Positions 47,301 through 59,300 of a stretch of 64,000 bases of DNA are shown piece after piece; position 1 is the stretch's first letter; every line of letters starts with the position of its first letter. Under the pieces are notes generated by a model, which saw only the letters and a program-made list of their open reading frames with translations, was not told where the DNA came from and made no database searches. The position numbers and the translations under genes were made by a program. This DNA is from Annona cherimola (taxonomy: Eukaryota; Streptophyta; Magnoliopsida; Magnoliales; Annonaceae), in NCBI GenBank assembly GCA_030490835.1, contig CM059975.1, positions 6,351,579-6,415,578 of the forward strand, written 5' to 3'.

Positions 47301-50300
47301 GAATTTAGTGCCATATGGAAATTAACTCACAAAGTCTGTCCAATAACAAGCACATCTTCACAAGATGAAGATAAGTTTACAAGATCAGACCCCAGCAACT
47401 TCCTCTTGCTCCTGTACCAGGTATACAATCCCTCACCTTCCTTTCCACCATAATATGATTTCTGTGGAATCACTTCCTTGTCCTCACAGCAGTTTGGAAT
47501 AACAAGCTCAGTGCCCAAAGGATCCGCTGTTGCAAAGAACAGTCAGAGACGTGAAAAAATTATCACAATTTCCGAGAATTATACACACAGAAAGAATACT
47601 GCATCCCGTTAAGTAGCTACACAGTGGCGAATCTTAGCACCATAGAGACTAGCTGCCTGCCCAAGGATTGGTACATTCGCAACACATGCACAAGAAAGCA
47701 GTAAAGCGAGTCACTAAAAACAGGAGCAGGCAGATCTATTGCAAGAAGCTGTATGGGCCTGACACATGAAAAAATTATGGCAATGTTATGGATGTCCTAT
47801 ACAGAATGTAATTCCATTCTCCCGCTTATGACTAAATTCAAGTTCGAATGAAATTCAATTGGTTTTATTTCTAATCATGGTTAAATTTCTTCCTGCACAG
47901 CACTGATGCAATAATGGATAAAAGAATCTTAGACATTATTACATAGATTTTGACATAGATGGATCTGTTACTGAGCACATCAGGGAAATTCTTCAGATGA
48001 AAAGCACCACTTACCAGGAGCAATAGTATCTGTTATAATACTCTTGGGAATCCCTCTTAATCCATCTGAACGGACAGGTGTGTACACGAGCTCTATACAT
48101 TTTCCGACATCCTCCAAAGTCAAATCCAGACCTCCTGCCAGGAGAGTTGTTTTAATAACCATGTTAACTGACAGATATTTAACCTTCCTATCGGTGGGAA
48201 AAAATTGGATGCGTGACTTAATTACTAACATACCACTGCTGCTCAACTTGTCCTTTGCACCATTACTTTTCACCCTGAACCATTCATGAGTACAATCTCC
48301 TTTGTCGCTGGATTGTATAATTTAAAAAATCATTTATAATAACAGTAAACTGAATGTAGTAAGAATCCAAAACGGAGCAGGCAAGTCATCATACCCCCCA
48401 CTATATGTGGCAACAAAGCTTAAAGAATGCCCTTCCATGAACGATCCAACAATTTCTAGTGACTGACAAGTTGGTGGACCTGCAATATGAAACCAGAATG
48501 GTTAAGTTGTGGTGGAAGCATAATAGGCTTAGAAAATTTCACAAATAAATTATATTGATTTTGAAACATCTATGGGCATAGGAAACAACTGGATACAACC
48601 ATTTGGTTGTTAAAAAGATGGGATTTTTGCATCATGCCTACAAGGTTTGGTCAAAGTTGCATGCATGTTATGACTATTGCAAAATTTGGATCCATGCCTA
48701 CAAGGTTTGCCTAAAACTGAAGGCGCATCACTTCTCATTAAAAAAAAATTAAATTAAAAATGACGAAAATACTTCTATAACAAATAAAATTACAAAATAT
48801 AAGAAAATACAATATTTTTAAAAAAAATTGTTTGTATTTTAAAGGTATTTTCTTGCATTTCATAAGTTTATTTGTTGCAGAAGATTTTTATCATTTAAAA
48901 AAAATAGCGGAAGTGATCCGCCTGTGATTTCATGCAAACCTTGTAGGTACAAATGCAAAATTTTCAAAAGCCAGGACATGCCTGCAATTTTGACCAAACT
49001 TTGTAGGTACAGATACAAAAACCCCAAATATTCTAACTTGATCTGCCAAGAGTCATATTACTAATGGAGTTCTCAACTTAACCACTTATCTTCCAAGGAA
49101 CCATTACAGTATGTATTTAATATTCCCATCCAAAACACGCAAATATGCACTTCCTATTAGCATTAGCAATTCTGAGCTAGCTAATGGCAAGCAAGCAGCC
49201 CGTTCTATAGCCTATGACCTTCCCTTTGGCCCAGTAGGCACCCAGAAGGCAGTGATTCCTTGCAAGTCGGGACTAAATTTCTCTCTTCATAATCTATGGG
49301 ACAAATCAAGCTCCCATAGCAATGTTCTGAAGAAGAAGACGAGGAATGGAAGAGAAACAGAATAGAGACTCATTACTTTTAATGCTCAAGGACTATAAAG
49401 ATTAGCCAAAAGAAACAAAGCAAGAAAATAATTTCAAGAGCTGCATGTATAGATGGAGCTGAGCATTCAGTATATGGACCGCCTTACGTATATATCTGAG
49501 CATAACAGTGACATCAATCTAGACACTCCAATATTGAAATATATCCAGTAGGAAAAAACAGCCATATTTACTTCAAAGTAGCTTCAGCAAAACAGCTTGC
49601 TTACCAGGTAAAATAGGTCCGATTAGTTCAGAAAGAGCAATTGGACCTCGGGCCCAATCACTTCTCACTGGCTCACAAGAAACAAAAACCTGGAAGCCAA
49701 TATCATCCCTTGATACAGCGTAGGATGCATCTGTAGCATCTTTGATTTCATGTTGTGTTCCGTCTGTATCAACCTATAAACCAGGAGAAAATGTTGCATT
49801 AACAAGAAGGAAATTAGAACCAAATTGTCAAGAAGGATACATACCAACAAAAAATTTAAAAAAATCAACTTCCATTAGTGGCATAACCTTTCGACTTTCA
49901 AATGTAGATAATGTGACTGTCCATGGAAGTTCTAGCTTTAGGATCACCATTCAAAATGACATCACCTTGCATTTGCTACCAGACAACAACAGCAAAGTAT
50001 CTCCTTGTATTTAGAGAACAAATTACTACCAAACCCAAACCCAAACCCCCCCCCCCCCAAAAGAAGCAAGGGAAACTGGGAAGTAACCAAAAGGAAAATT
50101 GTGGGCCATCCTCAGAAAGCAGGTTTCGCAACTCATGGTCATATGGTTAGTCACATTGCCAAATTTCAACAGCCAAGACCCACACTCATGCGACTTGAAA
50201 ATTGTAATCATTAAAAAAAAAAATCCTGGAGAAAAATGCTGTGAATTCCTACTACTGAGCATCCTTAACTAGATTATAATTTACATACGGATAGGAGAAT

Positions 50301-53300
50301 GTAGGGGGTTCCCATCATTGTCAAGTTAAAATGGAATTGAAAGCATTTGGACCAAATTCCATCTTACATAGTAATTGCATTGGAACCTCTCACGATCTGT
50401 GATCGAATTCATTAACATACCAAAAACCAACGGAATATTGAATTTCCCTCATCTCCTCCCCAATATTTCTTCTCAGCTTGTAATGTAGTCCCTTCAATAG
50501 CTTTTCCCAGTATCTGCAGGGAAATAAGTCTTGGACTTCCTGGAGCATTTGCACGTCATGGTTGAAATTCATCAGCCAGCATGGAAAGAAACAACTGAAA
50601 TATTTTATCATAATTACTATGATACGAACTATAAACCTGGGCATCGGTAGAAAAGCTAAAGATGGATTAAGCAATGGTCATCCAATCAGGCTAGAAAGAG
50701 ACCAGACATAAAGGTGATGTATAACAAGATGCCTTATTAAACTGATTGAATGAAAAAACAAAGACTTTAGAAGAAAGAGGTAGAGCCTCATAATGGGAGA
50801 ACGAAAGAATTGGCAAAAAAGGAATAATAGGGTAAGGTATAGAGAAAGAAAAGACAGAAAATTCACAAATTTTCAATTCATTAATAAGTATTAAAAACCT
50901 TAATGGATGTCATTCTATTCATAGAAAAATACTACAGAAAATAAAATATTTAGAGAAAATTCTAACACATAATTTGGCGAGTTGATCAATGTTATGACTT
51001 GTGATCATGTGATGCTTGAGCAAATTTCAAGTAATTAAATATCAAAAATCCCAAATAAATGAAATTTAAACAAACCGTAATTTATATGCAGAAGCCTCAG
51101 TGCACATCCCATTGTTCCATTAAAAATTCCCACGAGATTTTCATATTTAGTTTACACAGAGTGAAGGCTAGAGAGCCCTTTACGAAACCAACACCCTTCA
51201 ACTAATAAAAAACATGGTTTGGAATGTCCGAAGTAAGGACCATCAACAGGACATAGTGGTAGCTGTTTAATTAAGTTTGTAATCTGTCACACAAACATAA
51301 TAACATAAAATTTGGCTTTTACAGGTCTTCCAGAATATTAGTCATTCTGTTCCGCATTGCCCTTTTCATTCACTTATTTTAAACTGATATCAACATGGTC
51401 CTAACTTCAACATCAATGATTGTTTACTTTTGGCATAAAGGTAAATCCAGTAAGCAAAAATTTAATCAGCAGAAATGTACCCACCAGGACGAACCCGCTC
51501 CTGGCTCAAGCATATTCTTGGCTCACCCACAGTCCCATCATTCCGCACTGGAGTACACTTAAAAGAAATGAACTTTCCGATAGCATCTTTGGTAACACGA
51601 TATTGAAGGAGCCCTGACGCTTCGGATATTAAAACACCTTCATCAGATTCAACCTGCAGAAGGCCCAAATGAAATAAATCTAGATAATCTCAATAAAGTT
51701 GGGTATAGATAGTTGGAAATTATGAAGAAAAAGTAGGACTATTCTAGTAGTTCGAATAAATGTCACATCCATTTATTATTTCCTAAAGGAATACATTTTT
51801 TCCCTATTGCAAAATACTACCAAATGCTCAAGTAGCCAAAAAAGAACCATGACCATGCAAAAGTAAGAAAGCGATGGACTTAAATACCTCATGAAGATAC
51901 CAACTATAGAGGCTTTTGCCTTCATGACCTCCAATATACCCATACGAGGCGGTCAAGATCTCACCCTCGGAATAATCACCAGTCACAGAGAGAAAATTTA
52001 GGCTTGGTGGAAGAGCTGCAGGGAAGTAAACAGACAATAGAAAAGCAGAAAAAATTAACATACATTTTAGAAAAGAATGGAAATACCCAGAAGCAGTAGC
52101 AACCAAGGAACTGCCAAGAAGGAAACTAGGACAGGAACAGTCAGCTGCTTGGCAATTTGACTAAACAAAATTTGCATTCAGAACAGAAGTTTTAGAACAA
52201 TCCAGAAGAAATTATAGCAATATACTCAGGGCGTGTTTGGCAATTAATAAAAAATGTCAAGTTAAAACTTTTCAATCTAAAACTTTTCATTTTCCACAAC
52301 TATCATATTTTTTAATCATTTTTTCGCATTTTCCTATACAACTACCCTACTTTTCAATCATTTCTATATCCACACAACTAACCTATCTATTTTAACTTTA
52401 TTCTCTTTACTACTCATCATTACCCCTATCATATCACATCATTTGACAACTTTTACTCTCCGTAACTTTTCATCAAAAGTTTTATTCATTACCAAACACA
52501 CCCTCAGTGTGAAAAACAATAAAAACAAAGGATATATAACAACATTGAGGGATGACAAAGACAAAATGAAAGGTACAAGAAGTTGTCTATGCAAAAACAG
52601 AGAAACATATGTAATGAACGTTAGCTTTTTTTTAGATGAAACATTAAGCTGGATTTCTTAACAAATTAGTGTCGTTTTCTTAAGGATTTATGCTGTCAAG
52701 TACAAAAATAATAATAATAATAATACAATAAAAACTCAAACAAAGAAACATTGGAGTTCCCTTCAATGCCTATTATCTCACCGTATGATAAGGCAGTAAG
52801 TGAAAGGAAAGGCAATTTGTTACCCCATAAAATCTTTGCAAATTAGACATCCAATCCAACAAAACAGCCGATTTATCTGAGACATATCTTTAATAGGAAC
52901 AGGAAAGGTTGAAAAAATTCAGCCTAGATTTATGCAAAGCACACAGATTCAGTCAACCTTGGCAATCTAATGATAATATTCACTGGAATTCGTTGCAATA
53001 ATCTAAAAATAGGCAGTGCCTTATGATCAAAAACCACATTCTAACATTAAAATTATGCATTATTAATTCTTTAGCACAACCATTCCTTATTACTAATTAT
53101 TACCAAATTTTTAAAGGTTTAATGTAACCAATACATTCATTTATCTCCTTTTAAGGTACCTTCATAAAGACAAAGATTCTCCTACCCTCAGTCATATCTG
53201 CACCAGTACAAAATACAAAAAAAATAATAATAATAACTTAATCAAGGTTCTGTACCCACAATTCTTTACTTACTTTCAACTGCCTTCTCAGAAATAGCAT

Positions 53301-56300
53301 ATGCTGGTTTCCCACATTCACCATCCGGAGCCAAAGGAGTAAACTTAGCAACAATATAGTAACCAACAGCACTTAGGGGGATTCGAAATGCCTGCATCAA
53401 GTGTAGCATGTAATTAATTGTCCAGGAACAAAAAGGTAAGTCATCTAAATAGCATTGCCCTGTAATAAATATATTTAACCACCTTTGCCACTTTAGATGC
53501 TGTTACAGCTTCTAGACCATCCTCAGAATCCAAATTCAAAGAACTCGTTTTGAACCACTGGACTCTGCTAGATCCTTCAGTTCCACCAGTGACATTTGCA
53601 GCTACAGTGACCTTGTTTCCTTCCCTAAGGTCTCCAATTATCTTAAGATGGGTTACCTTTGGAGGAGCTGCAATTTGGACACAAACAAATGCACATGAAT
53701 TGATAATCAGATTGCAAAGAAATTTTCATCATGGAGGTTCTCTAGTTTTTCTTAAGAAATGGAATGGGCAAGTACCAGGTATGCATGATCCAAAAGACTA
53801 CTAACGTGGCCTGGAATTGCCCATGAAAGTTCGCATATGCAGTTTCTAGAAAAAGAATTGCATCACAAGACAAAATCCATAAAATCATCATCATATTCCA
53901 ATCTAGCTAAAACAAAAATTTCTTCACAACAGCTATCAACAAACTGAAGTTTTCAAGTGAAAAATTTTCCACAAGAGCAACAATGCAATATGTTTTGTTC
54001 CATGGTCATGACTTCAGGTTGAGAGCTCCAGGCAACAATATGACCCTAACAGAGTCCACCAAGAATGCCACGACTAAACCTGCATCACCATTACTGAAAA
54101 TATATGCATAGATGAAATTTTAAATTAAATCTAATGCGGCATCCCCAAGGGCATCAATTAATGTCATCTCAGTCGCCCAAATTGAACCCCATAAACGACT
54201 ACAAAACAGAAAACAGACTTTCATAGAAAGGTATAAAATAGTATACCCAATTTCTGTGATAAAAATAAAATCAAATAAACACCCAAGTAAACAAGTAGCT
54301 CAGATTGATTGGTAAAAATTTCTTGAATCACGTTTAAGCCCAAACATTGAGAACAATACATCTCACTGAAAAGACTAAAGAATGAAAAAGAAATTATTTT
54401 GCACAGAAATAGACTAAAACCAAAGCTTCTGTGCCAGTAATAAAACAAATATTATGACATAGTTTAAAATATATGATCAAAAATTTCTGTAAAGCATATA
54501 AACTAGAAATGATTGAATTTTCACACAGAATTACTATATGTTGTCTCCGAAATCCAAAGTACCTTGCTTTACAATTTCAGTAGTCACAGTAGTAGATTCC
54601 CCTTCTTGCCCTGAAAAATACATGCCATGAAAGCCAATGTATGATGTCCAGGGAGTACTAATTGGCAGGGAAATGAAGAGAGGAATCATTACCCTCAAAA
54701 TTGATAGGCATATATACAAATGCCAAGTGATGCCCTACATCTTCTTTTGTCAAATTGTACTCAGCGGTTCCAGATGACACCAATACAAAATCACTGTCAC
54801 ATAGAAATTTTGAACTTATATTGAGCTGAAAACAGATGCAATAGGGATCTGAAACTAGAGAAGAAAACTCACTAAAACAAGAAAAATTAGATAACTTCTA
54901 ATTTAATTAACATTAACTAGTGTTAAATCTGCTGTTAAAATAAAATTTTTAAAAAAAAATAGTGTTTTATCTAGAAATACCCAGTTTCTTTGTTCTTGCG
55001 CAGCCATTCAAATTTGGTAGGACCTTCTCTTCCTCCAAAGTATTCTCCAGTCCCTTTGATTGTATTTCCTTCAACCACATCTCCAATAATCTGCACATTA
55101 CTGACAGATGGAGAAGCTGAAAAATACATCAAACAAAAATTTTAGCAGCCTTCTCTTGCAAAAGCACAAAGTTATACATATATTAAACAGGGGAATGACT
55201 AAAAAAACATTTGCATAAATGGGTCTGTGCAAATCACTACCTACATCATTTCTCATCAATATTTCTAATATCTAAATCATTTGTAATATCCATACCTATA
55301 TATTCAGCTACGATGCTAAATATCAAATATTTTTAAATTTTTTATATTTATTTCCAAATTCTAACAGTTTTATATTCCTCGAATGACGTTGAATATCTAT
55401 AACATATAAGTTTCCGATCAAAGTGATTTTTGGCATTATAGTTCAAGAGAACAGGAAAATTGAGAAAGATATAATACATACAATTCAAGTAAGATGAAAT
55501 GGCGAAATGCATTAGGAATTTTATATGATTGTCAAGTCCCAATTAAATTAAAAGAAAAATTTTATAAGACTGCGATTAGATCCATTATGCTTTATAGGGC
55601 AAAATGTTGGGCAGTTAAAGAACAACACAACATAAAATGAACGTAGCAAAAATGAAGATATTAAGATGGATGAACCATAAAAAAGAAAAGACATAATCTA
55701 AGAAAATTTCAAAGTGAGGTCAACAAGTGATAAAATGAGAGAAAATAGATTAAGATGGTTTGGTCTCGTTAAACAAAAGCCTGAAATGGCACCGATCAAA
55801 AGAGCAGAGTTTATCCAAATAAAAGATGGTAGAAGAATGAGAGGAAGATCCAAAAAAAAAAAAAAAAAAAAAAACATGAATGGGAGTAACTAAACAATAT
55901 TTGAAAAATATAAAAGATTACTAAAAATTTAGTCTCAAATCGTCAAGAATGGTGAAAAAGAATCCATGTAGCCAACCCCACCTAGGCGATAAATAGCTTA
56001 TAGTGATGATAATGATGAAATATACAAGATTAAGTTGTACTTAAATGGTTTAGAGGTAAAAATAACTTTTAAATTTAAAAACAAGCATCTGGACAATACT
56101 CCATTTCTACAAATGTTTGTTTTTAATCATTCCCCATATAAGATAATAAGGCATGGTTAAACATTCCATGCTCCGTGCAACTATTTGATTTTTATTTAAA
56201 TTTTTTATCAAAACCAAACTAATAACAATATTCATCCACATATATTTATTTAAGACTCCAAAATCCACATCTTGGACACATTTATATATGGTGTGTTTGG

Positions 56301-59300
56301 GAAGTGATAAAACTTTATGATGAAAAGCTTTTAGTGTAAAGGTTTCTGCAATTGTGTGAAATAATGCGATATGATACGGGTGATGATGAAGAGTAAGGAG
56401 AATAAAATTAAAATATATAAATTATTTGTATGAGTAATTTGGTAGAAATGATTAAAAAATATGGCAGTAGTATAGGAAGATGTGAAAAAATAATTAACAA
56501 ATAAGATAATTGTGAAGAGTAAAAAATTTTAAATTGAAAAGATTTTGCTTGAAAAGTTTTTCCTTAAACAAACACACCTGTTATATATTCATTTTCAACA
56601 TTTCATAGTTATATATTCACTCTCACAAGATTTTGAATTTTTAGAACATAAAAGGTGTCAATCAAAGTAATTTTAGGGATCATAAATAAATAAATATAGA
56701 TGAATATTATTATTGGTTCAAATTTAATAAAAAAAACTTTTAAATAAAAAATCAAACAGTAGCTTGGAATCATTATCCATGAAAAATGTTTTGGAGAAAG
56801 TAAACCATCCCACGTTACCAATCAAAACTAGCCATTTTGGTAAACATCCTTAGCATGTGCGCAAAAAATAAAGTATCTATGTGCCAGGAAATTTGAAAGA
56901 CTAAAATGTCTTCCCAGCATCACCTACATCATCACACACGATGATCTGTTCTAAACGTGGGCATGAATAGTTGTTGGGATGGCCCAGCCTAAGGAATCAA
57001 TGCAAATTAGCAGCTAGTATTTCATGGTTTGAGGAATGGACATGAAATTTGACACAACATTCAATCCAACTATGAAATGACGATTTCTTTTTCCTGGATG
57101 GTAAGAAAAAAACATTAGCTTTTACATGTCAAAATCATATGCACAATCACAATGTCACTAAAAGGCTATGACACAGACTAATTTAGGCAATGTTGAATAA
57201 AACAGTTGTCCAGTTCTGATGCAACTCAGGGAAGAATCTGACACAGTTGAGTCACTCTTATCACAATTGCTCTATCAAGGGAACCTGAATAATCAAGTTG
57301 AACTGGATGAGTCACATTCCGGTCTGAGTTGACACAGAATTCAGATGGGTGATGAATTCATGTTTAAACCATGTATGGTAGATAAACACCAAAGCACACA
57401 GTAAAATTTGTGAAACAAAAATCTATATGGAAAGTCCACCTGCTTTTACAAAATCTGTCATCGCATACTGGGGTTCTCCTTTTGCCCCTTCTTCTGTTAC
57501 TGGAGTGTACATGAAAACCAAACTCGAATCAATGTCATCAATAGTCAAGCAATACTCCTCATCCTCAGCCCCGACTATTACCACTGGACTACTGTTCCAC
57601 CTTCGCCTCAACCAGCTACAAATAAAAATTTTCTTTTAGTTCTTAGTATTGAATATGAAAACATTTATTCATCAACAGAAAAATGAACAATGAAACAGAA
57701 GTGTTCAAAGAAAAGACACTCAAAATGCATCTTTAAATGCAAGATGTCTTGTGAAAAATCATTTGTAAAATGAATAGCAAAATCTCACCTGGCAACACCT
57801 TTCCCAGGAGTCCCACCACACCATGCAACCTCAGCAAAGCCTTTGATGGTATTTCCCTCCACAAGTTCCCCTTTTACACTCAGGTTGAGAACCTTTGGAT
57901 ATCCAGTCCCTGGTTCAGGCAGTCAATGAATTCAACAGATACCAGCTCATTTGCACAAATAGAATACAAACATTGGTATTTAGGTTGTTGAAAGGAAAAT
58001 GCTCTAAGGAAAACAATCAACAGAATTGCCATCGACTAAGCAACTTTACACGAGATGTTGCCCGCCATTTCACTCTATCAAGGGCATACAACCACAGCTT
58101 ATCAAGTATTTTCTCATAACTGTAATATGTCCTTGCACTTGTCCCCACTTAACAAGTTATCAATTTACTGTTAATATCGCATCTCACCCACGTCCACAAA
58201 GATACCACTAGTAACAATCAGATTCATGTCTATCACTAATTATCTAATCAATGTATCAACAACATCATCCTTATATCAATGATATCATCAATGCACTAAA
58301 ATATTTGATTTTTTTAACTCCAGGACATTTACTGAGAATATGGTCAGAAAAATATGTTGAAAAATGGAAACATCAAAATTTTTTTGTGTCTCCATAATTG
58401 ATTCTTTCTGATAATTGATTAAGCCCTTACTCAATTGCAAACTTATTCTACATGCACTTTTTTGTAATGTTTTTACTCGCTAATATATGTATGAATACAG
58501 CAATCCAAAGATTCCACATGTTTCCCAAATTAGCCATGATGCATAGAATCTGAAAGGAAGGCTTTGGTTGGGAATCAGATCCATCGGTGGTTGAATCTGG
58601 AATCATGTGAGGAACCCACCTCACATTTTAGGTCAATCTCACAATGCAAATTTTAGATGCAATGGGGTCTTTATGCCTAAATTTATTTGAGATCATAAGT
58701 CCCATGTGATTTTGTTCTCAACCAAACCCCTCCTGAATCTTTACCACCAATAAATATCAGTAATATCACTATGTTTCTACACCAACGGCAGTAATACTCT
58801 GAACAATTCGTGTCCTCTTGGACACTTGAACTGGAAAGAGTTCCTAAATGAGTTCCTAACTAGAGTAGTGTTTTTAATTCCCCTCTGCACATTGACAAAC
58901 CAATTGGAGTTCACCATATTTCATCCACTCACCCAATCGCAATACTTGGAAGTCAAATCAATCAGCTCATGTTTTTTTTTTTTTTTTTTTTTGATAAAAT
59001 CAGCTCATGTTTGAATTCAAAGACAACGAATGAAATTTTACTTTAGAAAGAAAAAGAAACTGTACAAGCTCTTAGACAATGCTTGCACAACTGCCAATGG
59101 CATCATAGGACATGGACAGTAAAAATCATCACAGCAAGCCACATAGTTCTGTTTTTCGAAGGCTTTAAATTTTAAAGGGAAATGACAAATGTAAATGGTG
59201 CCAGCAAGATGGGGCCAATGTCAACTACACAGTGAACAAAACCCACATAATGTATAAAAGGTGTCAATGCAAAATATATTCACTGGTAAATTAGAGGTCA

